From the NCBI RefSeq assembly GCF_001613305.1, contig NZ_BDCC01000075.1:1-52747 (forward strand): DNA of 52,747 nucleotides, in the 5' to 3' direction. A program made the position numbers and the translations under genes. Below, in pieces: positions 8,657-16,333 of the stretch (position 1 is its first letter; every line of letters starts with the position of its first letter). The stretch comes from Nocardia vaccinii NBRC 15922 (GTDB taxonomy: Bacteria; Actinomycetota; Actinomycetes; Mycobacteriales; Mycobacteriaceae). Under the pieces are notes generated by a model. The model saw nothing but the letters and a program-made list of their open reading frames with translations. It did not search any database and was not told where the DNA came from.

Positions 8657-9648
8657 GCCGCCACCTCCCCGGGCCGGGCGAATGTTCCTGCGTCTGTTCC
8701 CGCGAACGGGTCTGCGGTAGGCTCGGGTGTGCGATGGAAACTGTTGCGGCCCAACGTGTTACCCGCCCCATCGCGTTTCTGGAGGATGATGACGTCCTCA
8801 TGCGCGATCAAATGCATCGGGAGCCCAGCACGGCGCTGTTTGACGATGAAATCGCGCTGGAAGAACGAGCTGCGGGCCACGAGGTCCCCGTCCGCGAGGC
8901 GCCCGAGTAGTGCGGCGCAGCGTTCGACGGGAGTGAGTCCGGCCAGGGTGCCGCAGGTGATCAGATGCGCGGGCAGGTTGACCAGCTCCGCGTGCTGCCG
9001 CCACGGGCGCGCGGTGATCACCACATGCCCACCCGGGGCCAGGAATTCCGCCGCGCCGGACAGGATGCGCGTGAACCCGGACAGCAACCGGCCGAGCCCG
9101 ACGTTGGCGAGGTTGCCGCGGTCCAGGACCGAGCCGTAGCGGTGGTCGGTCTTGTGCACGCCTTCTCCGGCGCGGACGCGGACGTGGCCGTGGGTGGAGT
9201 CCCCGTAGGGCGGGGAGGTGATCACCAGATCGACCTGGCCGCGTAGATGTTCGGGGAGGAGGGTGGGGAGTTTGCGGGCGTCGCCGGTGTAGACGGCGGC
9301 CTCGGCGGTGATCCCGGCCTCGCGAGCGAAACCAAGGTTGGTGCGGGCCAGCTCGGCCCAGCGGGTTTCGTATTCGATGCCGATCGCGCGGCGGCCCAGG
9401 TGGAGGGATTCGACGAGGGTGGTGCCGATTCCGCACATCGGATCCAGCACGAGGTCCCCGGGGCGGGTGTATGCCTGCACGGCGTGCTGCACGATCGCGG
9501 GCAGCATCTTGGCGGGGTGCTTGACGCTGTCGGGGTGATAGCGGCCACGCACGCGCTGTGCAGCGGGGGCGGCTTGCCCGGTCGCCCATACCGACACGGC
9601 GGGTGCGGGGCCGGTCGCGGCGCCGGGTGTGGTGGGGTCGAGTGTCAT
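8653..9648 (-). CDS. DNA methyltransferase (N4/N6 type)
   Basis: The 331-residue enzyme has the SAM-binding motif DPMCGIGTTLVES, an acidic strand (AIGIEYE) and the catalytic motif TSPPYGDS. The segment FLAPGGHVVITARPW is a later Rossmann strand. These are marks of amino-methyltransferases that modify adenine N6 or cytosine N4. The motif order (SAM motif first, then TSPPY) fits type II-like solitary enzymes. GCAGGA precedes ATG 9648. No restriction nuclease is visible nearby, so a protective or regulatory role for the element in a new host is more likely than a restriction-modification pair; this is inference. The gene is coupled to the coupling-protein gene by a four-base overlap. Confidence 0.85.
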   Translation of the reverse strand: MTLDPTTPGAATGPAPAVSVWATGQAAPAAQRVRGRYHPDSVKHPAKMLPAIVQHAVQAYTRPGDLVLDPMCGIGTTLVESLHLGRRAIGIEYETRWAELARTNLGFAREAGITAEAAVYTGDARKLPTLLPEHLRGQVDLVITSPPYGDSTHGHVRVRAGEGVHKTDHRYGSVLDRGNLANVGLGRLLSGFTRILSGAAEFLAPGGHVVITARPWRQHAELVNLPAHLITCGTLAGLTPVERCAALLGRLADGDLVARSSFFQRDFIVKQRRAGLPMHLIAHEDVIILQKRDGAGNTLGRNSFHRTPEPTADPFAGTDAGTFARPGEVAA

Positions 9649-9742
9649 CGGGTGTCCTGCCTTTGCGATGGGTCGGTCGGTCGCGGGATCGAGCGAGAGG
9701 TTCGGGCGGCTGGTGCGCCGGGCTGGGTGTGGTGGTGGGTGA

Positions 9743-10420
9743 TCACGGCTGCGGGGCTGGCGTGGGCTCGACGCGCAGGAACACGAAAAGATCCGTATGC
9801 GTCACCGTGTGGCGGGCAGGAGTGGGCGCGGGTGCGCCGGGCGCGGGGATGCTGACGGTGTCGCCGTGCAGGGGTGCGGCGATGATGTGCTGGAGGTAGA
9901 GCAGGTCCGCGGCTTGGGCGGCGGCGACGACCGCACCGGCCGGGTCGCACAGGACACCCTCGCTGCTGTGGCCGCAGCGGCTGAGCACGACCAGCAGACC
10001 GCCCTCGGCCAAGCGTGCGGCGGCCAGGTCCACCACCTGATCGGCGGCGAGGACGGGATCGGTGTCCGGGGCCAGCAGGCTCGCCAGCACAAGCTCGGCG
10101 GCCTGGTCGGGGCCCGGGTTGCCCGCGGTGATTCGGCCGGTTCGGTCCAGGGCCTCGATCGCGGCGAGCGCTGACGAGGTGCCGGGCGGCAGCACCGTGA
10201 GCGGGCCGCGTGTGGCGGGTGCGGGCCACGTCAGCAGCAGCACCTGCTCGCCTGGGTAGGAGAACTCGCTCACGGCGCGGGACACGATCGGCATCGGCCA
10301 CCGCTCACCGGGGTCGAGCGGTTCGGTGCCCGCCGCCCACAGGGTCGAAGGGACCGTCCTGGTGGCGGCCGGGCGCGGGGACCAGGTCCGGGACAATGGC
10401 TGCGGAGATTGCGCGGTCAT
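9743..10420 (-). CDS. Methyltransferase-like protein lacking the catalytic motif
   Basis: ATG 10420 is chosen because AGGAG lies nine bases upstream, giving 225 residues; the open frame extends further but without such a site. The middle and C-terminus look like the second half of a Rossmann methyltransferase: VVDLAAARLAEGG, LLVVLSRCGHSS, then a helix-rich AADLLYLQHIIAAPLHG. This parallels FLAPGGHVVITARPW and the following helix in the gene downstream. No TSPPY-like motif and no clear SAM glycine loop are seen. It may be a non-catalytic partner of the neighbouring methyltransferase or a diverged relative. It is the first gene of the leftward transfer operon, 459 bases from the divergent operon. 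Confidence 0.55.
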   Translation of the reverse strand: MTAQSPQPLSRTWSPRPAATRTVPSTLWAAGTEPLDPGERWPMPIVSRAVSEFSYPGEQVLLLTWPAPATRGPLTVLPPGTSSALAAIEALDRTGRITAGNPGPDQAAELVLASLLAPDTDPVLAADQVVDLAAARLAEGGLLVVLSRCGHSSEGVLCDPAGAVVAAAQAADLLYLQHIIAAPLHGDTVSIPAPGAPAPTPARHTVTHTDLFVFLRVEPTPAPQP

Positions 10421-10624
10421 ACGGGAATGCTCCTGACTCGGTGGGAAATGCTGTCTACTGATCAACTTCCATCCGGGCCCCCGTTTTTTGCATCGCCGTA
10501 ACCAAGAAATTCCTGAGAATTCCGCGAGCGCGAGACCTGGCGGGAAAAACATCGGAGACGCGGCCACGGCTGCCGGAAAAAATTTTGAAGAAAATTTCAG
10601 GCCGATATGTCAGAGCTGGCATGC

Positions 10625-10638
10625 CACTCTCCAAAACA
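10625..10638. repeat. Left arm of a 14-bp inverted repeat
   Basis: CACTCTCCAAAACA here is the exact reverse complement of TGTTTTGGAGAGTG at 10748-10761. About 109 bases separate the arms, so this is more likely a pair of protein sites allowing looping than a terminator. Confidence 0.7.
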
Positions 10639-10753
10639 TCCCCAAATCATCTCCGGTGAATCATAAGCCCTGGTAGATGTGCCTGTTCCGTGGTGACTTC
10701 CCTGCTCGGAAGGCTGGTGCCGACAGGTTCCCATAGTGGACTCGGTGTGTTTT

Positions 10754-10813
10754 GGAGAGTGCGCGGAGAGTGTGGGGAGAGTGGTTCGTGATTGCGCGGA
10801 GAGTGCGTGGAGA
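10754..10813 (+). repeat. In-phase 11-bp direct repeats (iteron-like)
   Basis: GGAGAGTG occurs at 10754, 10765, 10776 and 10798, and a partial copy GGAGA at 10809. The spacings are 11, 11, 22 and 11 bases, so every copy lies on the same face of the helix with one position (10787) degenerate. The complement CACTCTCC at 10625-10632 is part of the inverted repeat with the first copy. This is a typical arrangement for cooperative binding by a repressor or a replication initiator. Confidence 0.7.
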
Positions 10814-10879
10814 TTCCTTCGTGCTGTCGTTGTCACCGACGAAATTCCTCGTCGTTTATCGAGTAAGGAGTTCTGGGTG

Positions 10880-11863
10880 ATGAATGGGGAATATGTGGAT
10901 TTGCGGCGCTGGCGCGCTGGCGTCGAGAGATCACCCCTGGCAGTGGTGTCTTCAGGGTTCGACCGCATCGCGGACGAGCCGGTGCCTGCCGGGCCGCGCC
11001 CACTACCGCACGGCGTGGCGGAGACATCGTGGGGTGCGGTGCGCGGGCAGTTGCTGGGCGCGTCGCTACCGTTCGAAACCGTCGATTCCCTCTGGGGGTG
11101 GCTGATCGAGCACGCCCGCCGACGGTGGGCTACGCGTGGGGGCGAGGCAGTGCTGGCGTGCTGTGGGCTGGCGGTGCCGATGCTCGCCGGTATCACCGGC
11201 CGGTACGCCGTGGCCGCCAGCCCGCATCGCCTCGACGCCGAAGCCGAGATCGTGGCGGGATTCGTGCGACAAGTCCGCGAGATCGACCTGGACCCGCCGC
11301 ACCTGTGGCCCCGATTGCGATTCGCGACATGGCATGCGGGGCGTTCGTGGGCGCAGGGACAGCGCACTGCGCCCCTGGCCGCAGACCTCGACGACGGCGC
11401 AGATCACCACCTGCGCAGGATGCAGATACCCCCCGGCCACCCGGAACTGGTGCTCGCCCAGGCAGTCGCCGCCGGAGTGATCACCGCGCAGGCCGCAGAA
11501 CTGATCGTGGCCACACGCCTGCAGCAGCAGCCGGTGATCTCGGCCGCGCAGCAACTGCGCCGGTCGCAGTCCTATTGGATGGTGCGCCGAGAACGCCAGC
11601 GCGCCGAACACGCACTCGCAGCCTGGCTCAGCGCACGCGCCCGCGATACCGAACACACCAGCGTCGTGGAAGCCCGCGTCATGAACGACTTCCCCTCCGC
11701 CCAGGGCGTCGATCCCGCCCAGCGGCCGGAAGACCAGCATCCGCGGCGAGCAGCGTCTGCCACGGGACCGGTCTCCGGCAGCGACACAGACGAGCAGACC
11801 GTCCCCGGCCAGCCGATCCCGGCATCCATGCACGCGCAGAAGGGAGCGCGGCGATGCGCATAA
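10880..11863 (+). CDS. Sigma-factor-like helix-turn-helix protein
   Basis: ATG 10880 has AAGGAG at 10865-10870, nine bases upstream, giving 327 residues. The C-terminal half (GHPELVLAQAVAAGVITAQ, AAELIVATRL, ISAAQQLRRSQSYWMVRRE, QRAEHALAAWL) follows the layout of a sigma region 4-like HTH, including the run of Arg at the recognition helix. The preceding RLRFATWHAGRSWA segment sits where a DNA-binding helix precedes it in similar ICE proteins. The protein ends in a disordered, polar tail. It is first in the operon with the pilin, VirB6 and VirB4 genes and overlaps the pilin gene by ten bases. It may regulate transfer genes from the upstream repeats; this is inference. Confidence 0.6.
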   Translation: MNGEYVDLRRWRAGVERSPLAVVSSGFDRIADEPVPAGPRPLPHGVAETSWGAVRGQLLGASLPFETVDSLWGWLIEHARRRWATRGGEAVLACCGLAVPMLAGITGRYAVAASPHRLDAEAEIVAGFVRQVREIDLDPPHLWPRLRFATWHAGRSWAQGQRTAPLAADLDDGADHHLRRMQIPPGHPELVLAQAVAAGVITAQAAELIVATRLQQQPVISAAQQLRRSQSYWMVRRERQRAEHALAAWLSARARDTEHTSVVEARVMNDFPSAQGVDPAQRPEDQHPRRAASATGPVSGSDTDEQTVPGQPIPASMHAQKGARRCA

Positions 11864-12249
11864 CCCGATTCCCCACAGCCCTCACCACCCCAGGCCGCTG
11901 GCGGCATCAGCGAACCCGGCGGCGCGTGGCGGCGGTCACTGTCCTGGCCACGCTCGCCGTGCTCACCCTCGCAGCCGGTCCGGCCGCAGCCCAGTCGGTG
12001 TCAGTGCTGGCGATCGCGACCTCCCTCGACCAGGTGATCGACAACGCCCGCACCTGGCTGATCGGCATCCTGGCCGGGGTGGCGACGATCTGTCTGACCG
12101 TCGCGGGTGTGCGGTACGTGATCGCCTCGGGTGACCCGGCCGAGATCGAGAAATCCAAAGCCGCCCTGCGCGCAGCCTGCCTGGGCTACGTGCTGGCGAT
12201 GCTGGCCCCGCTGATCGTGACCGTCCTCAAATCCATCGTGGGAGCCTGA
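11854..12249 (+). CDS. VirB2/TrbC-like pilin subunit
   Basis: The 131-residue protein starts at ATG 11854, overlapping the previous gene by ten bases, with AGAAGGGAG upstream. It has an Arg-rich N-terminus, a signal-like segment (VLATLAVLTLAAGPAAAQS) and two membrane helices: WLIGILAGVATICLTVAGV and CLGYVLAMLAPLIVTVL. They are joined by a short charged loop (ASGDPAEIEKSKAAL). This is the VirB2/TrbC pilin topology, and many actinobacterial type IV systems carry this gene before a VirB6-like one. It should form the pilus or channel filament in the membrane. The next gene begins three bases after its stop. Confidence 0.8.
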   Translation: MRITRFPTALTTPGRWRHQRTRRRVAAVTVLATLAVLTLAAGPAAAQSVSVLAIATSLDQVIDNARTWLIGILAGVATICLTVAGVRYVIASGDPAEIEKSKAALRAACLGYVLAMLAPLIVTVLKSIVGA

Positions 12250-12251
12250 CC

Positions 12252-13892
12252 ATGCCCACACCCCACCACCTCCCACGAGCCACGGCCGCGCCCCATCAGC
12301 GGCCGACGGTGCGGGCCGCACTGGTAGCAGTCCTGGTGGTCGCGGCGAGCGTGCTCGCCACCCTCACCGCCGGCACCACCCTCGCGCAACCCCTGACCAC
12401 ACCACCGCCGACACCGCCGGTCACGACGACACCAGCACCCCACCACTGGCACGTCGAACCCACCCCGACACCCACGGCCCCCACCTCACCGGACCCGCAG
12501 TCTCCGGCCGACCCGTCCTTTCCCGCCGATCCGGGCACCGGGACACCAGAGGATTCGCCCGGGGGCGGGCAGGGTGATTGCGGGGTCAGCAATATCACCG
12601 GATGTGTCGGGGCCGCGATCGACGGCTTCTTCCGAGGTCTGGTCACCACGGCGCTGCAACCGCTGCTGAAACTGATCTCCCACACCCTGCTCACCACTCC
12701 GGACCTGACCGGCCTGCCGCACGTGCGCGCGTTGTGGAGCTCCTCGTGGCAGCTGGTGCTGGCCCTGTACGGGTTGATCATCACCGCGGCCGGGGTGCTG
12801 CTGATGCTGCACGAGACCGTGCAGACACGCTGGTCGCTACGCGAGCTCGCGCCCCGGATCGTGCTCGGATTCCTCGCCGGCGCGTTCAGCATGGCCGTGG
12901 CGACCGCCGCGATCCAGGGAGCCAACGCGCTCGCGCACGCGGTCTCGGGCAACGGCGTGGACGCGGACTCCGCGGCTGCCGCGCTGACCCAGCTGGCGAA
13001 TCAGGGCACCGAGGGCGGCACCTTCACGATCATGCTGGAACTCGCCCTCGTGGTGATGATCGTGCTGCTGATCCTGTCGTACGTGGTGCGCGTAGCGGTC
13101 ACCGTCATCCTGGTAGTCGCCGCGCCGCTGGCGTTGATGTGTCACGCCCTGCCGGGGATCGAGGCGATCGCGGCGTGGTGGTGGCGTTCGTTCGCCGCGT
13201 GCCTCGCGGTCCAGGTGGTGCAGTCCCTGGTCTTGGTGACCTGCCTGCGGGTGTTCCTGGCTCCGGGCGGGTGGGGATTCTTCGGCCCGAACGCTGACGG
13301 GCTGGTCGATGTCATGGTGGCCCTGGCATTGATGGGTGTGCTGGTCAAAACCCCGTTCTGGCTGTTGTCGGCGATGAAGATCGGTCACGGCCGCACCTTC
13401 GCGGGCTCGATCGTGCGCAGCTACCTCACCTACAAAACCCTCGGCCTCCTCAAAGGAGCCACCACACCCGCCCGCACCACCCCCCCGCACGAAACCCGCC
13501 CCGGCGCGTCGCGCACCCAAACCCGCCGACCCGTACACGAGGGTGCGCGCCACCCGGGACGGGCAGCTGATGCTGCCCCTGGAAGGCGTGCACCGGGTCA
13601 AGCGCAAGCCCAATCCCGCTGCCGCGCAACCGGGCTCGGCACCCAAGCCGACGACGGCTCGCACACCCCGGGGCAAACAGCTTGCGTTCGACTTCACTCC
13701 ACCGGACCCGTACCGGGGTATCCGGCCCGGCCGGGGTGGGCAGTACCCGCTCCCGATCCCGGTGACCAGGGTGCGGCCCGCCCGAGCACCATCGCCCGCG
13801 CCGACACCGCCTCCGGCGAAGCGAGCAGCCACGTGGGTTGCTCGCGGGAAGCAACTCGCGTTCGACTTCGACCCGCCCGCTGCAACACGTGA
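12252..13892 (+). CDS. VirB6/TrbL-like polytopic channel protein (C-terminus probably frameshifted)
   Basis: A signal-like N-terminus (VAVLVVAASVLATLTAG) and a Pro/Thr linker precede a CGVSNITGC segment. Several membrane helices follow: LVLALYGLIITAAGVLLML, IVLGFLAGAFSMAVATAAI, LALVVMIVLLILSYVVRVAV and VQVVQSLVLVTCLRVFL. This is the VirB6/TrbL pattern, and the protein should form the inner-membrane part of the channel. Up to SYLTYKTLGLLKGATTP (about 13470) the frame is protein-like. Beyond a run of seven C at 13480-13486 it reads as Arg/Gly/Ala shadow, while the next frame carries a repeated domain. I infer that the real protein crosses into that frame, by slippage, indel or sequencing error, and ends at 14100 with about 614 residues. 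Confidence 0.75.
   Translation: MPTPHHLPRATAAPHQRPTVRAALVAVLVVAASVLATLTAGTTLAQPLTTPPPTPPVTTTPAPHHWHVEPTPTPTAPTSPDPQSPADPSFPADPGTGTPEDSPGGGQGDCGVSNITGCVGAAIDGFFRGLVTTALQPLLKLISHTLLTTPDLTGLPHVRALWSSSWQLVLALYGLIITAAGVLLMLHETVQTRWSLRELAPRIVLGFLAGAFSMAVATAAIQGANALAHAVSGNGVDADSAAAALTQLANQGTEGGTFTIMLELALVVMIVLLILSYVVRVAVTVILVVAAPLALMCHALPGIEAIAAWWWRSFAACLAVQVVQSLVLVTCLRVFLAPGGWGFFGPNADGLVDVMVALALMGVLVKTPFWLLSAMKIGHGRTFAGSIVRSYLTYKTLGLLKGATTPARTTPPHETRPGASRTQTRRPVHEGARHPGRAADAAPGRRAPGQAQAQSRCRATGLGTQADDGSHTPGQTACVRLHSTGPVPGYPARPGWAVPAPDPGDQGAARPSTIARADTASGEASSHVGCSREATRVRLRPARCNT
13480..13486 (+). other. C7 run at the frame junction of the virB6-like gene
   Basis: Seven consecutive C lie exactly where the VirB6-like frame stops looking like protein and the proline-rich repeat frame begins. 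A run of six C would join both into one reading frame. The downstream frame is open from 13333, but its first repeat unit (DPYTRVRATRDG) begins before its first usable GTG, which argues for a fusion. Confidence 0.6.
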
Positions 13893-14100
13893 CCCCTATG
13901 CCCGCGTCCGCCCACTGCGCAGCGGGCAGTACCCGCTGCCGATCCCGGCAACCCGGGTACGGCCCGCCCCGGCACCCATACCGCCACAACCCCCAGCGGC
14001 GGAGCCGAAGAGGTCCTCGGGCCGGCAACTGCATCTGCCGTTGCCGGATCTGCCCGTCCGTCGCCGCGCATCCCGCACTCCTGGAAGGAGGCAGCCGTGA
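13543..14100 (+). CDS. Proline-rich repeat tail with QLxLPL/QLAFDF motifs
   Basis: GTG 13543 is the first start in this frame, but it has no ribosome-binding site and cuts a repeat unit. I therefore think this is the C-terminal tail of the VirB6-like protein rather than a separate gene. Three units share DPY-x-x-x-R, then GQ, then P/L-LPxP, then RVR/K. Six short motifs recur: QLMLPL (13564), QLAFDF (13678 and 13852), QYPLPIP (13741 and 13927) and QLHLPL (14026). QLxLPL and QL-x-x-F resemble bacterial sliding-clamp binding motifs (Hda carries QLSLPL). The link to the clamp is inferred from motif shape only. The stop overlaps the relic virB4 start at 14097. Confidence 0.65.
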   Translation: MRATRDGQLMLPLEGVHRVKRKPNPAAAQPGSAPKPTTARTPRGKQLAFDFTPPDPYRGIRPGRGGQYPLPIPVTRVRPARAPSPAPTPPPAKRAATWVARGKQLAFDFDPPAATRDPYARVRPLRSGQYPLPIPATRVRPAPAPIPPQPPAAEPKRSSGRQLHLPLPDLPVRRRASRTPGRRQP

Positions 14101-14117
14101 ATACCGTGCGTATTCCG
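14082..14117 (+). other. Relic ribosome-binding site and first codons of virB4
   Basis: GGAAGGAGG at 14083-14091 precedes GTG 14097, which overlaps the previous stop as GTGA. The codons that follow encode MNTVRIP and are then interrupted. After the inserted element, the virB4 frame resumes with RIPADVERRDRL at 16626. Joining the two gives MNTVRIPADVERRD, a normal PrgI-type N-terminus. Confidence 0.75.
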
Positions 14118-14126
14118 ACAGCTGTT

Positions 14127-16190
14127 TCATACTGCACCTCCTGTGTTGGTTGGGGTCGTTCGTTTGCCTCGTCCGGCTGGTTTGGCAGCCTGGCGGCGGT
14201 AGATGGTTTGGGTGTCGGTGTCCCAGGGGATGCACCAGCGTCGTGCCTGGTGGTCGCGTCGGGCGGGCACGAGGTCGTGGCGGATCCAGTAGTAGATCGC
14301 TTTGGTCGAGACACCCAATGCTGCGGCGGCCTGTGTCACGCTGAGCTCGCCGTCGTGGACGGCGGCGGTGCGTGGGGCGGGGATGGTGTAGGTGTCGCGG
14401 ATTCTGGCGACGGCCTCGGCGTCGAACCGGCGTCCTTTGCCGGTGGTCAGGCCGGCGGCGTTGAGTTCGTCGGCGAGTTGCTGGCTGGTTTTCACCGCGC
14501 CGTGTCGGCGGATGATCTCGAGCGCGGTGGTTGGTGTGCGGCCGACGCTGTTGCGGTTGGCGGTGATCTCGTCGGTGGCGCCGGTGTGCCAGCGCACCCC
14601 GATCCGGACTTGCCCGGAATCGGCGGTCGGCAGCAGGGTGACATCGGCGATCAGTGTGCGCAGCAACCGCTTTCGGTCGCGGGGACTGGTATCGGGGTCG
14701 TTCCACAATCCCGGCAGATCAGCGGCCAGCGCCTCCAGTGTCGAGCGCGGAGGCAGGGGCGGTTTGGCCGCCCGCGCGGTCTCCAATGCCGCTTCCGCCT
14801 CGGACAACGCGGCGAGCTTGGCTTCCCATCGTGCTTCCAAGCTCCTAGCTACCAAACGATTTTCGGGCTCGACCTGGGAGAAGGCGCGTTCGGCGCGATC
14901 AGCGTCGTAGCGGGCGCGTTCCACCGCGAGCTCGGCAGCCCGATGCGACCGCATGTGCCGCTGGGTGACCTCGTCGGCCACCGCCAACGCCGAGGCGATC
15001 TGGGCCGGGGTGACCGCGTCGAGCAGCAACCGGCCGACCACCTCGTCCACCGTCGAGGCGACAACACCGCGGCAGTGCGCCGTCTTGGCATGGTCGCGGG
15101 CAGCGCAACAGAAATAGAACCCGTTGCGGGCGCCGCCGTATCGGGTGCCCATCCGCCCGCCGCAACCACCGCAATAGATGATTCCCTGACACAACGCGCT
15201 GCCCTCACGCGGCGGACGAGCACCGACGCCGGTGTGGTTGGCCGCGAGTTTGGCCTCGTTGTCCAGGAACTGCTGCCAACTGATGTAGCCCTGGTGGTGG
15301 TCGTGGATCAGCACGGTCCAGTCCTCACGGGCACGTTTGCGTCGCGCCGAACGCACCGTGCCGTCGGGCTGGACCCGGCGTTTGTCGTAGCTGCGGCCGT
15401 AGGAATAGGCACCGGCGTAAGCGGGGTTCTTCAACGCCTGCAGCACCCGCTGATGGACGAGCTTTCCCCACTTCAACCGGCCCGCCCACACTCCGCCATA
15501 GGCGCGTTGCGGGAACAGCCGCCCCGTCTGCGCGAACGCCGCGACCACCCCATAAGCCGAGCCGGTGCGGGCGAACTCGGCGAACAGATCCTCGACCGCG
15601 GTGCGGACCTGTTCGTCAGGATCGATCACCACCGCACCGTCGAGGTCGTAGACGAACCCGACCGCGAGCTGGGCACGCAACTCACCTCGGTGCGCCGCGG
15701 CCAGTTTCGCGCCGTGCAAGCGCCCGGCGAGCAGGTGGAGCTCGGCCTCCGACATCGATCCCTTGAGTCCCAGCAACAATCGGTCGTTGACATCGCCGAG
15801 GTCGTAGACGCCGTCGCCATCGATGAGCAACGTGTCGGTCAGCCGCGCCAACTCCAGCAGCCGCGCGAACTCCGCCGAGGACCGCGCCAGCCGCGAGACC
15901 TCCAGTCCGAAGATCGCGCCGACCTCGCCGAGGCACACCCGCGAGATCAGCTCCCGGAACCCGTCGCGGTCGGACCCGAACCGCCCCGACACCCCGAGAT
16001 CGGCGTCGACGATGACGACCTGCTCGGCGGTCCAGCCGAGTCCGATCGCGACGTCGGACAACCCGTACTGGCGCGCGGTCGATTCGGCGTGCTCGCGGAC
16101 CTGCATCGCCGTCGACTGCCGCACGTAGACCACCGCGCTGCGGGACCGATGCGCCGTGCTGATCTTCGTCGCGCCGTTCACCGCAGCCAC
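14127..16190 (-). CDS. Large serine recombinase
   Basis: The 687-residue protein has an N-terminal resolvase domain with the nucleophile Ser in VYVRQSTAMQ (Ser 26). The DADLGVSGRFGSDRDGF segment and the conserved Arg in SRLARSSAEF complete this domain. A recombinase domain follows (GRLKWGKLVHQRVLQALKNP, AYAGAYSYGR). Next come a zinc ribbon (CGGCGGRM then FCCAARDH) and a coiled-coil stretch with many Ala/Glu (ALSEAEAALETARAA). At the end a MerR-like HTH (LSVTQAAAALGVSTKAIYYW) gives extra DNA binding. Large serine recombinases catalyse directional integration at short sites. GTG 16190 has AAGGGA upstream and overlaps the preceding small ORF, and the gene reads opposite to the interrupted transfer operon. 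Confidence 0.9.
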   Translation of the reverse strand: MAAVNGATKISTAHRSRSAVVYVRQSTAMQVREHAESTARQYGLSDVAIGLGWTAEQVVIVDADLGVSGRFGSDRDGFRELISRVCLGEVGAIFGLEVSRLARSSAEFARLLELARLTDTLLIDGDGVYDLGDVNDRLLLGLKGSMSEAELHLLAGRLHGAKLAAAHRGELRAQLAVGFVYDLDGAVVIDPDEQVRTAVEDLFAEFARTGSAYGVVAAFAQTGRLFPQRAYGGVWAGRLKWGKLVHQRVLQALKNPAYAGAYSYGRSYDKRRVQPDGTVRSARRKRAREDWTVLIHDHHQGYISWQQFLDNEAKLAANHTGVGARPPREGSALCQGIIYCGGCGGRMGTRYGGARNGFYFCCAARDHAKTAHCRGVVASTVDEVVGRLLLDAVTPAQIASALAVADEVTQRHMRSHRAAELAVERARYDADRAERAFSQVEPENRLVARSLEARWEAKLAALSEAEAALETARAAKPPLPPRSTLEALAADLPGLWNDPDTSPRDRKRLLRTLIADVTLLPTADSGQVRIGVRWHTGATDEITANRNSVGRTPTTALEIIRRHGAVKTSQQLADELNAAGLTTGKGRRFDAEAVARIRDTYTIPAPRTAAVHDGELSVTQAAAALGVSTKAIYYWIRHDLVPARRDHQARRWCIPWDTDTQTIYRRQAAKPAGRGKRTTPTNTGGAV

Positions 16191-16333
16191 CGCCAGATCC
16201 CTTGCGCAGCAACGCCTCGACCATGTTCGCCACGGCCATCACCGCCTCGCCGCAGCACGTCGCGGCCACCGCGCCTCATCTCCGAACCTGCCCGACCGAC
16301 ACCGGCCGGATCCAGCGTCTTCAAGATCATCAT
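16178..16333 (-). CDS. Small ORF coupled to the DUF5372-type gene
   Basis: ATG 16333 overlaps the DUF5372-type stop as ATGA, and the 51-residue frame ends inside the first codons of the recombinase. The overlaps on both sides suggest a real, coupled gene. The sequence (MMILKTLDPAGVG, then Arg/Gly-rich) is not recognised. The adjacent frame reads GEAVMAVANMVEALLRKG and looks more protein-like in its second half, so a frameshift here is possible. Confidence 0.35.
   Translation of the reverse strand: MMILKTLDPAGVGRAGSEMRRGGRDVLRRGGDGRGEHGRGVAAQGIWRWLR

Larger units (their letters stand above)
10421..10879. promoter_or_regulatory. Divergent control region between the two transfer operons
   Basis: This gene-free stretch contains an AT-rich patch (about 10574-10602, including GAAAAAATTTTGAAGAAAAT), a 14-bp inverted repeat (10625-10638 and 10748-10761) and an array of GGAGAGTG repeats (10754-10813). 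It must hold the promoters of both transfer operons. Repeats, dyad and AT-rich DNA together also fit a replication or transfer origin, but no dedicated Rep protein is seen in the window. Which role applies is not settled by sequence. Confidence 0.55.

Noticed and set aside
10754..10813. Possible CRISPR array
   Set aside because: Units are 8 bases at 11-base spacing, with no 25-40-base spacers and no cas genes; this is an operator or iteron pattern.
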